From UBA6080 sp964607515 (lineage in GTDB: Bacteria > Fermentibacterota > Fermentibacteria > Fermentibacterales > JCC-6): a stretch of 64,000 nt of DNA. A program made the position numbers and the translations under genes. The notes under the pieces are model-generated. The model made no database searches and was not told the origin of the DNA. It worked only from the letters and a program-made list of their open reading frames with translations. Of this stretch, positions 34,836 through 43,087 are shown piece after piece. The stretch covers positions 1-64,000 of the forward strand of contig CAZSKU010000006.1 of assembly GCA_964607515.1 (NCBI GenBank). Direction: 5' to 3'. Numbering within the stretch: position 1 is the stretch's first letter; every line of letters starts with the position of its first letter.

Positions 34836-34887
34836 CAAGCCGAAAGGCTCTGTGCTAGAACAGCGCCTTGACGGCGCCCCAGGTGGT
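34811..34887. repeat. 77-bp exact repeat, second copy
   Basis: Identical to 33342-33418; covers the terminator hairpin and the 3' end of copy D. Confidence 0.9.
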
Positions 34888-35460
34888 GGAGTTCAGGCTG
34901 TTGAACTCGCCCTTGGCGCGGATGAAGTAGTCGCCAAGTTCGCCCCAGGGCTCCCAGACGATCATGTCGTCGCTGAAGAAGCTGTGCTCGCCCACGGTGT
35001 TGTCACCCAGAACGCTGGGCCAGCCGCCGGCGCTCATGGTGGTGTTGATCAGGCCCCAGAAGTTCTGCTCGACGGCCAGGGCGGGGTCGAGGTTGTGGTA
35101 GCAGGGAGCGTAGTGGGGGGCGTTGACCACTCCCTGGGCAAGAAGCACCAGGGGACCCATGTCGTCGCCGTTCCAGATCTCGCTGTAGAACTCGGAGGTG
35201 TCCCAGGGGTAGCTGGAGTGCTCGAAGAACCAGTACTCCATCTGCTGAAGAAGGAAGCCCTGGCTGCCGGGAAGGAAGTCGTCGGTGTTGAACCAGGTTC
35301 CCCTGTAGGTGCCGCCCCAGGTGAGCCAGTGGGGGCTGCCGTCGTCGTACTGGAGTACGTCCACGTCGTAGCTGCCGGAGCCGCCCGGAAGGTCGACCCG
35401 GATCTGGCTCGCGAACGCCGCCATCGTGAGTATTGCGAGAACCGCAAGTGCCTGCTTCAT
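34855..35460 (-). CDS. Secreted protein of the tandem family (copy D)
   Basis: A 201-residue exported protein (signal MKQALAVLAILTMAAFA). Motifs: IRVDLPGGSGSYDVDVLQYD, WLTWGGTYRG, WFNTDDFLPGSQGF, EYWFFEHSSYPWDTSEFYSE, FWGLINTTMSAGGWPSVLGD, DDMIVWEPWGELGDYFIRA, and the end TWGAVKALF. It differs from the others in the middle, where the ELLDSQ motif is replaced by LVLLAQGVVNAPHYAPCYHN. It is first in the row and lies directly after uvrB, whose 3' end contains its promoter-like sequence. Function unknown. Confidence 0.75.
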   Translation of the reverse strand: MKQALAVLAILTMAAFASQIRVDLPGGSGSYDVDVLQYDDGSPHWLTWGGTYRGTWFNTDDFLPGSQGFLLQQMEYWFFEHSSYPWDTSEFYSEIWNGDDMGPLVLLAQGVVNAPHYAPCYHNLDPALAVEQNFWGLINTTMSAGGWPSVLGDNTVGEHSFFSDDMIVWEPWGELGDYFIRAKGEFNSLNSTTWGAVKALF

Positions 35461-35520
35461 GGTTCTCCTTTCCTATGTTGTTGGTTGATGCACGAACCCG
35501 GTTTTCAGTGTCGCGAGGGA

Positions 35521-35549
35521 AAGATTGCATATCTCCCGCATAGCGTCAA
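35521..35549 (-). promoter_or_regulatory. Promoter candidate for copy D
   Basis: Minus-strand TTGACG (35544-35549), 17-base spacer, AATCTT (35521-35526), at the extreme 3' end of uvrB. Spacing is the same as in the three sister genes. Confidence 0.5.
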
Positions 35550-37525
35550 CCCCTGCCGACGCCGAGGATTTTCCTCAGTCTGTCCCTCAGCAGAGCAGCC
35601 TTTTCGAAGTCCAGTTCCGCTGCGGCTTCCATCATCCTCCTCTCCAGTTCCGCAGCCGTCAGGGTTTCCTCTTCGGGTTCCTTCCCCTCCGCCGCACCGG
35701 TTCCCCCGGGCCTGAACATGTCGGCTATCCCGGTGGTGCGCAATATCTCCTCCCGGCTCTTCCTGATGGACTCCGGAGTAATCCCGTGCTTCCTGTTGTA
35801 CCCGGTCTGGATGGACCGGCGCCTTTCCGTCTCCTCCAGGGCCGCCTTCATGCTGTCGGTAATCCGGTCCGCGTAGAGTATCACCGTCCCGGCGTTGTTC
35901 CGGGCGGCCCTTCCGGCGGTCTGGATGAGGCTCGTCCTGCTCCTGAGGAATCCCTCCTTGTCAGCGTCCAGCACCGCCACCAGAGTCACTTCGGGAAGGT
36001 CCAGCCCCTCCCTGAGCAGGTTCACCCCCACCAGCACGTCGAACTCCGCCAGCCTGAGGTCCCTGAGGATGGACACCCGCTCCAGGGCGTCCACCTCGCT
36101 GTGCACGTACCGGGCGGCGATGCCGAGCTTCTCCAGGTAGGCGGCCAGCTCCTCGGCGGTCTTCTTGGTGAGGGTGGTGACCAGAACCCTGCCCTGCTCC
36201 TCCAGGACCCGGCGGATCTGCTCCACCAGGTGGTCCACCTGTCCCCGGGCGGGATGGATCTTCACCTCCGGGTCCACCAGGCCGGTGGGTCTCACGATCT
36301 GCTCCACCACCTGCCCGCTCCTCTCCAGTTCGAAGGGGGCCGGGGTGGCGGACATGCAGACTTTGTTCCCGGTGGCGGCCAGGAACTCGTCCAGAAACAG
36401 GGGCCTGTTGTCCAGGGCCGAGGGAAGCCGGAAACCATGGTCCACCAGAGTCTGCTTCCTGGAGCGGTCGCCCAGGTACATCCCCCGGATCTGGGGGATG
36501 CTTCTGTGGCTCTCGTCTATGAACACAAGCATGTCCGGCGGGAAGTAGTCCACCAGACATTCCGGGGGCTCCCCCGGTTCCCGCCCCGAGAGGTGTCTGC
36601 TGTAATTCTCTATGCCCGGGCAGTAACCGGTCTCGCCCAGGAGTTCCAGGTCGTACTCGGTGCGGGACTTGAGCCGCTGGGCCTCCAGGAGTTTCCCCTC
36701 CACACGGAACTCGGCGAGCCTCTCCTCCAGTTCCTTTCTGATACGGCCCATGGCCAGGTTGAGCTGTCTTTCCCCGGTGACGAAATGCTTCGCGGGGAAG
36801 ACGGTGGTCTCTTCCAGGGCACCCAGCACCGCTCCCGTTAGGTGGTCCACCTCCCGGATGGATTCCACCTGGTCTCCGAAGAACTCCACCCGGAGCCCCC
36901 GGTCCGAGTAGGAGGGCACCATGTCCACCGTGTCGCCCATGGCCCGGAAGTACCCCCTGGCCAGAGCGACGTCGTTCCTCCGGTACTGCATGGAGACCAG
37001 ATCGGACAGCATCCTGTCCCTGCCCGGGCTCTCCCCGACCTTCAGCCGGAGGCCCTGCTCCATGAAGGTCTGGGGGCTTCCCAGACCGTAGATGCAGCTG
37101 ACCGAGGCTACCACGATCACATCCCTGCGGCTCAGGAGGCTGGCGGTGGCCTTCAGCCTGAGTCTGTCCAGCTCCTCGTTCAGGTCCGCGTCCTTCTCGA
37201 TGTACGTATCGCTGGCGGGCAGGTAGGCTTCGGGCTGGTAGTAGTCGTAGTAGCTCACGAAGTACTCGACCGCGCTCTCCGGGAAGAAACCCCTGAGTTC
37301 GCCGTACAACTGGGCGGCCAGGGTCTTGTTGTGGCTCACCACCAGGGTGGGTCTTTTCACCCGGCTGATGACCGAGGCCATGGTGAAGGTCTTGCCCGAG
37401 CCGGTAACCCCCAGAAGGGTCTGCCATTCCATTCCCCGTTCCAGGCCCTTCAGCAGGGCCTCCACCGCCCGGGGCTGATCCCCCGCCGGGGCGAAGGGCG
37501 ACTCGAGACGGAAGAGCTCAGGCAA
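35546..37525 (-). CDS. uvrB: Excinuclease ABC subunit B
   Basis: A 659-residue UvrB starting at TTG 37525, two bases after the pheT stop; this gives the conserved beginning PELFRLESPFAPAGDQPRAV. Motifs: Walker A LLGVTGSGKT, the beta-hairpin YDYYQPEAYLPASDTYIEKD, the helicase motifs DNRPLFLDEF, SATPAPFEL, GVNLLREGLDLPE and QTAGRAARN, and the C-terminal UVR domain (LERRMMEAAAELDFEKAALL). It verifies damage and loads UvrC in nucleotide excision repair. uvrA and uvrC are not in the window. Confidence 0.96.
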   Translation of the reverse strand: MPELFRLESPFAPAGDQPRAVEALLKGLERGMEWQTLLGVTGSGKTFTMASVISRVKRPTLVVSHNKTLAAQLYGELRGFFPESAVEYFVSYYDYYQPEAYLPASDTYIEKDADLNEELDRLRLKATASLLSRRDVIVVASVSCIYGLGSPQTFMEQGLRLKVGESPGRDRMLSDLVSMQYRRNDVALARGYFRAMGDTVDMVPSYSDRGLRVEFFGDQVESIREVDHLTGAVLGALEETTVFPAKHFVTGERQLNLAMGRIRKELEERLAEFRVEGKLLEAQRLKSRTEYDLELLGETGYCPGIENYSRHLSGREPGEPPECLVDYFPPDMLVFIDESHRSIPQIRGMYLGDRSRKQTLVDHGFRLPSALDNRPLFLDEFLAATGNKVCMSATPAPFELERSGQVVEQIVRPTGLVDPEVKIHPARGQVDHLVEQIRRVLEEQGRVLVTTLTKKTAEELAAYLEKLGIAARYVHSEVDALERVSILRDLRLAEFDVLVGVNLLREGLDLPEVTLVAVLDADKEGFLRSRTSLIQTAGRAARNNAGTVILYADRITDSMKAALEETERRRSIQTGYNRKHGITPESIRKSREEILRTTGIADMFRPGGTGAAEGKEPEEETLTAAELERRMMEAAAELDFEKAALLRDRLRKILGVGRG

Positions 37526-37526
37526 A

Positions 37527-39173
37527 TCAGCCCCCGAGGGGTTCCAGGTCCACCTCGAAGGCAGAGACGGGAACGGATACCCCCCAGGCATCCAGCACCA
37601 GGGGATGGATCTCACCGATGACCCCTGCCTTCTTCCCGTTCAGGAGCACCGACGCGCTCCTTCCCGGGATGAACCTGGGGTCGTCCGCGGGTTCCAGTCT
37701 GAGTTCCAGCCCCCTGCCATAGGCCAGTACCCCCAGAAGGGAATGGGCCGCCCCGAAATCCATGCCCGCCCCGGCGGCCGTGACACCCAGGCTCCAGAGG
37801 GTGTGAAGCCCTTCGTCCCGATCCCGCCTGAGCACCTCCCCCAGGGTGAAGAGCCTGTGGGGAAACGCCGCATGGCCGCTGACTGACTCCACCTCCAGCA
37901 GGCAGTGGAGGACCGTGTTGCCGACGGCGGAGTACTCCGCGGTCATGGGATTCGAGATCAACACCGGAGGGTCCGGCGTGAGGGTCTGAAGGGATATCTT
38001 CGCCGGGCTGGTGAGCACCGGGCGGACAATCTCCTCGCACCCCGCGCCCACCAGAAGGAGCTTCACCGCGGCGCCCAGCCGGGATTCCGGGGAAGGTCTT
38101 CCCAGGGTGTAGTCTCCTGGAAGCAGCGGTTCTATCCTGTTGATGCCGTAGGCTATGGCGATATCCTCCACCAGGTCCATCGGGTGGATGCCGTCCCGGC
38201 GGTAGGGGGCCATCACCGCGGTGACCTGCCGGTCTTCCACGGTCACCGACGGGTAGTCCATCCTGGACAGGAGTTCCGGCAGCTCGCCGCCCTGCAGGTC
38301 CAGGCCGGTGGTCCGGGCGATCCGGTGAAGCGGCACCGTGAGGGTGTCGGCGTATGCCTCCGGGCATGCAACCGCCTCCCCTTCAGGATAGCGGACGGTG
38401 ACCCTTTCGATCACCGCGCCCCGGTCCTCCATAGCGCAGGCGAAGATGGTGGCCATGAGCGAGACGGTCTGTCTGTCGGTGCCGGTGACCTCGAAGAACA
38501 GGTCGCGGTCATCGGGGGTCACCCGGCCGGTGCCTTCGCTGTTCAGCACCGGGGGGAAGGAGACGGGTCTTCCCAGGCTGTCCTCCAGGAAGGGGAAGAC
38601 CGGCGCGCCCTCGAGAATGCCGGAGTACTGGACTCCGGTTTCGGTGGATTGAAGCGTCTCCCTCAGGGTCATCTCCCGTCCGGCGCCCAGGGGATGGAAG
38701 ACCGTCTCCGGGTCGGCCGGGCGGTAGCGCACCGGGAAAGAGATGTCCGCAAGCCTGTAGATACCGGCGGCGGCGGTGCGCCTCTCCCTTCCCAGGGTGG
38801 CGCAGAGCTTCTCCTGGGAATTCACCAGGGCCGCCAGGCCCCGGTCTCCCAGGGCGAGCCCCCGGCTCACGAAACAGGAGATGAACGGCCTCACACCCTC
38901 CAGGCCCGGCTGGACAAGGAGTTCCAGCCCCCGGTCCTCCATGGCGGCCAGGTGTTTCTCGGCGCCCCGGAGCCAGCAGCGGATTCCCCGGGCCACGCCT
39001 TCCACGGTCCAGAGGTCGGGACGGTTCGTGTCGTTGAGTTCGATCTTTGCAGTGTCCCCTTCGATGCCGTCCAGTTCCCCCTTCAGGGGCTCCAGGAACT
39101 CCTGAAGACGGGTCGGGTCCGGAAGGCCCGCCAGGGCCAGCAGGTCCGAGAGGCTGGCTTCTATCTTGGGCAT
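37527..39173 (-). CDS. pheT: Phenylalanine-tRNA ligase beta subunit, archaeal/spirochaete type
   Basis: A 548-residue PheT, about 250 residues shorter than the usual bacterial form and lacking the N-terminal tRNA-binding EMAP-like and the C-terminal FDX-ACB domains. It starts with MPKIEASLSDLLALAGLPD and contains ELNDTNRPDLWTVEGVARGI (B3/4 and B5 type), MDYPSVTVEDRQVTAVMAPY and RRDGIHPMDLVEDIAIAYGI, the last being the archaeal-type PheT signature. It forms the heterotetramer with PheS, one base upstream. The form is known in archaea, spirochaetes and some others, so acquisition by transfer in an ancestor is likely. Confidence 0.93.
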   Translation of the reverse strand: MPKIEASLSDLLALAGLPDPTRLQEFLEPLKGELDGIEGDTAKIELNDTNRPDLWTVEGVARGIRCWLRGAEKHLAAMEDRGLELLVQPGLEGVRPFISCFVSRGLALGDRGLAALVNSQEKLCATLGRERRTAAAGIYRLADISFPVRYRPADPETVFHPLGAGREMTLRETLQSTETGVQYSGILEGAPVFPFLEDSLGRPVSFPPVLNSEGTGRVTPDDRDLFFEVTGTDRQTVSLMATIFACAMEDRGAVIERVTVRYPEGEAVACPEAYADTLTVPLHRIARTTGLDLQGGELPELLSRMDYPSVTVEDRQVTAVMAPYRRDGIHPMDLVEDIAIAYGINRIEPLLPGDYTLGRPSPESRLGAAVKLLLVGAGCEEIVRPVLTSPAKISLQTLTPDPPVLISNPMTAEYSAVGNTVLHCLLEVESVSGHAAFPHRLFTLGEVLRRDRDEGLHTLWSLGVTAAGAGMDFGAAHSLLGVLAYGRGLELRLEPADDPRFIPGRSASVLLNGKKAGVIGEIHPLVLDAWGVSVPVSAFEVDLEPLGG

Positions 39174-39174
39174 C

Positions 39175-40725
39175 TCACGCCTTCCTTCCAGGCAGCCAGT
39201 CGGGTTTCACGGACATCTGCCTCAGCCGAGCCAGGTCGGGGGTGACCAGGTCGCGGATGTCCGACAGACCCATGGCCAGCAGGGCCATCCGGTCGAGCCC
39301 CAGACCCCAGGCGATCACCGGCACCCGGACGCCCAGGGGGAGGGTGACCTCCTCCCGGAACAGCCCGGCTCCTCCCATCTCGAACCAGCCCAGCACGGAG
39401 TGCTTCACGTGGAGTTCCACCGACGGCTCGGTGAAAGGGAAATAGGCGGGGACGTACCGGTAGCTCTCCGCTCCGGCGATCTCCTCGGCGAACAGTTTCA
39501 GAAGGCCGAGAAGGTGCCTGAAGTTGATGTCCTCCCCCAGCACGATACCCTCCACCTGGAAGAAGTCCGGCAGGTGGGTGGCGTCAACCTGGTCGTACCT
39601 GAAGCACTTGGCGATGCCGAAGTACTTGCCGGGTGTTTCCGGGCCGGAAGCCAGGGTCCTTGCGGACAGGGCGGTTCCCTGGGATCTGAGCACAGCCTGC
39701 ATGGTTTTCGCCAGGCTGAACTCGTACCCCCAGCCTCTGCCTCCGGTGTCGCCGCCGTTTCGGTGAACGTCGGCGACTTTCTCCAGGAGAGATGGTTCGG
39801 GGGAATCCATCCGGACTCCCTCCTCCAGGTAGTAGGCGTCGTGTATGTCCCTGGCGGCGTGGAACTGGGGCATGAACAGGGCGTCGTTGTTCCAGAACTC
39901 GCTCTCCGCCAGGGGTCCGGTCATCTCCTGGAACCCCATGGATACGAATTTCGCCCGGACACCGTCCAGGAAACAGCCGTAGGGATGGAGCCTTCCGGTG
40001 AGAATCCTGGCGGGGGGAATGTCCACCCGGTACCTTCGGAAGACGGCGTTCTTCCATTCCCCCGAGGAGAGGATCTCCCGGGTCAGGGCGCCCAGGGCGT
40101 TTTCGTCGCCGGCGGAGGCCAGGGCCTTCTCCCCTTCGGATGTAATCGCAAGGATATTCTCCGTGCGCTCCTCCAGGAGGAATTCGGCGCCGCTCCTGCC
40201 CCGTTTGGGCGCCCGGGCGGAGACGAGATCCGCAACCCGGTCCGGAAGGTCGTCGAGCATCACCTGACCGTCCCGTCCGAGGGGCACGTAGACCAGTTCC
40301 CAGACCCGCCTGAAGAGGCCTCCGGCGGGGTCTTCCACCTGAAGGTCCGAGGCTCCCCCCCGGACGACCCCCTCCTTCATCGCGGCCCCCAGAGCGCTTC
40401 CCCACTGGCCTTTCTGAAACCTGGGGTCCTCCTGGACCTCCCGAAGGGTGGAGGCCCCCTCAAGAACCCGCTCCAGAAGCGCCAGCTCAGGAGTGGTTCC
40501 CAGCCTGAGGTTCTCCAGACCCACCGGGCCGGGAACGACCCTGACGGTGGTCTTCGAACGGGCGACCCCGGCGAAACCCCTGGCCAGAAGCCACTGGGCT
40601 GCCCTCCGGTAGGAGCCTTCGTCGAGCCCGGTTCCGGCGATGCACTGGGTGTCGCTGCTCTCCGGGCGCTGAGCCAGCCATCGGAGCAGGGCGAATTCCA
40701 GGGGGTGCAGATGGGTGTCGGTCAA
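39175..40725 (-). CDS. pheS: Phenylalanine-tRNA ligase alpha subunit, archaeal/spirochaete type
   Basis: I set the start at TTG 40725 behind GGCGGAGG, giving 516 residues; a longer frame would overlap the caspase gene. The N-terminal ~200 residues are winged-helix repeats (LRWLAQRPESSD, LALLERVLEGASTLREVQED) as in archaeal and eukaryotic PheS. The class II catalytic core follows: LHPYGCFLDGVRAKFVSMGF (motif 1), PGKYFGIAKCFRYDQVDATH (motif 2) and IAWGLGLDRMALLAMG (motif 3). It activates phenylalanine and works with PheT. Confidence 0.93.
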   Translation of the reverse strand: MTDTHLHPLEFALLRWLAQRPESSDTQCIAGTGLDEGSYRRAAQWLLARGFAGVARSKTTVRVVPGPVGLENLRLGTTPELALLERVLEGASTLREVQEDPRFQKGQWGSALGAAMKEGVVRGGASDLQVEDPAGGLFRRVWELVYVPLGRDGQVMLDDLPDRVADLVSARAPKRGRSGAEFLLEERTENILAITSEGEKALASAGDENALGALTREILSSGEWKNAVFRRYRVDIPPARILTGRLHPYGCFLDGVRAKFVSMGFQEMTGPLAESEFWNNDALFMPQFHAARDIHDAYYLEEGVRMDSPEPSLLEKVADVHRNGGDTGGRGWGYEFSLAKTMQAVLRSQGTALSARTLASGPETPGKYFGIAKCFRYDQVDATHLPDFFQVEGIVLGEDINFRHLLGLLKLFAEEIAGAESYRYVPAYFPFTEPSVELHVKHSVLGWFEMGGAGLFREEVTLPLGVRVPVIAWGLGLDRMALLAMGLSDIRDLVTPDLARLRQMSVKPDWLPGRKA

Positions 40726-40738
40726 ATCCCTCCGCCTT

Positions 40739-43057
40739 TCATTCCGAAACCGTCCAGACCACGGTGCCGGGATCGGTGAAGACCCCCTGTTCGGGTCTGG
40801 GAATCCTGTTTTCACCCTTCAGAATCTCGCCGCAGCCCGGACAGAGCCTCGAGGAGCCGTCCTCCAGGATGGTATCGCAGAAGGGGCAGACCCTCTGCAG
40901 GGTCATGTCCACGTAGTCCGCCAGTTCCCCGGCGGTGATGAGCCCGTCGTTGTCCGAATCGGCCCCGCCCCGGCTTCCCTGAAGGAGAATCGGAGTGAGT
41001 ATCCTCTCGCTGACGCTCAGGTCCTCCCGGGCCGCGGTGAGCACCAGGACGTTGTCGCCGTCCCGGAAGTCGTTCACGAAACCGCCGCTGTGGCACGCGT
41101 CCAGGAAGACCATGGAGAACCCCTGGAAGCCCCTGAGCCTGCGGGCCAGCAGGTCATCGTCCATGTCGCCGTCGTAGAAGCAGAGCACCTCGTTCATGGC
41201 GTCCTCCTCCTCCGGTCCCCCGGAGCCAGGGGCCTCCCGGCTGCCATGACCGCTGTAGAACACCACCAGCCGATCCTCGGGGCCGGCCCTCTGCAAAACC
41301 CGGTCCAAAGCCCCGTCAAAGGAGTCCAGGGTGGCGTTCTGGTCAACCAGCACCACCATGTGGTCCGGGGAGACCCCCTGCTCCATGAGGAATTCCCTGA
41401 CGTCCATGGCGTCCATGCTGCACCGGGAGAGGATGTCCACCAGGTCGCTGTATCCGCTGATGCCCGCGATCACGGCCCAGGTTTCCCGGCCCGGGGTGCC
41501 CGGCGCCAGGGCAACCACAGGAATGCTCTCGGCGCTGATCTCGAAGGTTCCCGAAGCCCGGCGTTCGTAGGCGTACACCGTGACGGCGTACTGAGCACGG
41601 TTCTCCACATAGGTGGCCACCGCTTCGTCGGAAGCCGAGTCGGTGTTGCTCTGGGCTCCCTCGGCCTGCAGGTCGAAGCCGGGGCCGCTCACCAGCATGT
41701 CCAGGTCCATTTCATCGGGTTCCCCGGTGAGTTTCACCAGAAGGATGCCTCCGGGGTCCCCCTGAACCGTGTAGAACCTGACCATCTCCCGGTCGGTGTC
41801 CACGGAACCCGCGGCCCTGCCCTGAAGTCTGTCGCCGCCCCCCGGGGTGAAGCCCAGCAGACAGCCTCCCTCTCGGTCCATTCCGCTGAATCCGGGCGCC
41901 ACCCAGACCGTGTCCCGGGGGCCGATCCAGATCATGAACTCCTCGTCGCCCCTCATGGTTGCCATGAGCACCGAGGCTTCCCCGGGCCGCCGGAACAACC
42001 TCAGGTCGCCGTCCCGGGTCTTGTCGAACAGGGCCGACACCACGTGGAAACCCTCTGAACCAGGGCAGTATCCCACCAGGGGCGCCAGCCCCCCGGAGGC
42101 GTGCACCGCCAGGGAACCGCCGCTTCCGGCCAGAACAGTGTCCGGAGGTGTGAGAGAGAGGGCGAACCACGGGTTTTCCCCGTCCTCCCCGGGATAGTTC
42201 ACCACTTCGGCCACCAGGGTTCCGACGCCTCGGGGAATCATCACCATCTCACTGAAGGAGTAGGTGGTGGACGACCAGACAACGTCCCCGGAGGAATCCC
42301 TTACCATAAGGTCCAGGTCGTCGTCCCCCTGATACGCCAGCTGAAGCAGGGAGGCCCGGCTCCTTCCGGGGATCAGGAACCTTTCGATCCGGTCGGGCCT
42401 GGACTCCATCTCCACCAGACCGTCGAGAACCCGGAAGTCCCCCACCCTATCCATCTCCAGAAGGAAATCGCCGCTGCCGCTCTTGTTGTAACGGGTAACC
42501 AGGACGGTGACGGGCTCCCCGGCCTGAAGGTCCAGTATCACCTTTTCGTCGCCGTCCCCGCTGTAGCTGCTGGCCCACAGCCTGTTCCCGGGACCGTAGA
42601 CCTCCAGGTCCAGGTCGGCGGACCCGTTGCCGGTGAGAATGATCTGATAGCGTCCTGCGGAGGGCGGATTCAGGGTTACGGCCTCCGCCATGACGCCCTG
42701 GGGCAGACGACCCGAGAAGGGCGGCGTCGCGGGGGCGGGAAGACGCCGTGTGAGTTCCGCCCGGAGGGCGCCGCGCCCCTCCGCCAGCACCCAGAACCAG
42801 TAGTCGGAATAGGCGGAGAGCACAAGGGAGCCGTCTTCGGAGGTCGCCACCACCTCTCCGGCATCGTTGTAGGCGGTGAGCCTGCAGGTCGGGGTCACCC
42901 TGAGGTCCAGCAGGGCGTAATCCCTCTCCAGAATCCTGAACCAGGCTCCGCCGTCGGCGGAGGAGACGTTTATCGAGGCTCCGGCCTCCAGTACGGGGAT
43001 GTCCCCGGGGTTCGGAAGCACCACACCCAAAATCCAGAGCAGTACGGCGGCAGTCAA
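40739..43057 (-). CDS. Exported caspase-like (peptidase C14) protein with EF-hand-like loop and zinc ribbon
   Basis: A 772-residue protein starting at TTG 43057 behind GGGAGG, with a signal peptide (AAVLLWILGVVLPNPG). Residues ~20-500 are beta-rich repeats of the bacterial pre-peptidase type (SAGRYQIILTGNGSADLDLE, SRASLLQLAYQGDDDLDLMV). The C14 domain begins at WAVIAGISGYSD and holds the dyad His604 (VVFYSGHGS) and Cys655 (FLDACHSGGF). Then comes an EF-hand-like DSDNDGLITAGEL (residues 700-712) and a zinc ribbon CPFC...CPGC (724-742). Metacaspase-like proteins cleave after Arg/Lys and are often calcium-dependent. Secretion of such a protein with a C-terminal ribbon is unusual. Confidence 0.85.
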   Translation of the reverse strand: MTAAVLLWILGVVLPNPGDIPVLEAGASINVSSADGGAWFRILERDYALLDLRVTPTCRLTAYNDAGEVVATSEDGSLVLSAYSDYWFWVLAEGRGALRAELTRRLPAPATPPFSGRLPQGVMAEAVTLNPPSAGRYQIILTGNGSADLDLEVYGPGNRLWASSYSGDGDEKVILDLQAGEPVTVLVTRYNKSGSGDFLLEMDRVGDFRVLDGLVEMESRPDRIERFLIPGRSRASLLQLAYQGDDDLDLMVRDSSGDVVWSSTTYSFSEMVMIPRGVGTLVAEVVNYPGEDGENPWFALSLTPPDTVLAGSGGSLAVHASGGLAPLVGYCPGSEGFHVVSALFDKTRDGDLRLFRRPGEASVLMATMRGDEEFMIWIGPRDTVWVAPGFSGMDREGGCLLGFTPGGGDRLQGRAAGSVDTDREMVRFYTVQGDPGGILLVKLTGEPDEMDLDMLVSGPGFDLQAEGAQSNTDSASDEAVATYVENRAQYAVTVYAYERRASGTFEISAESIPVVALAPGTPGRETWAVIAGISGYSDLVDILSRCSMDAMDVREFLMEQGVSPDHMVVLVDQNATLDSFDGALDRVLQRAGPEDRLVVFYSGHGSREAPGSGGPEEEDAMNEVLCFYDGDMDDDLLARRLRGFQGFSMVFLDACHSGGFVNDFRDGDNVLVLTAAREDLSVSERILTPILLQGSRGGADSDNDGLITAGELADYVDMTLQRVCPFCDTILEDGSSRLCPGCGEILKGENRIPRPEQGVFTDPGTVVWTVSE

Positions 43058-43087
43058 GCTTTCACCTCCCGGAAAGGGCTAATATGT

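Noticed and set aside
33342..34887. Repeated GC-rich palindromes that might be a CRISPR or mobile repeat
   Set aside because: Only three copies, each placed just after a stop codon of a paralogous gene and one followed by a T-tract; they are intrinsic terminators.
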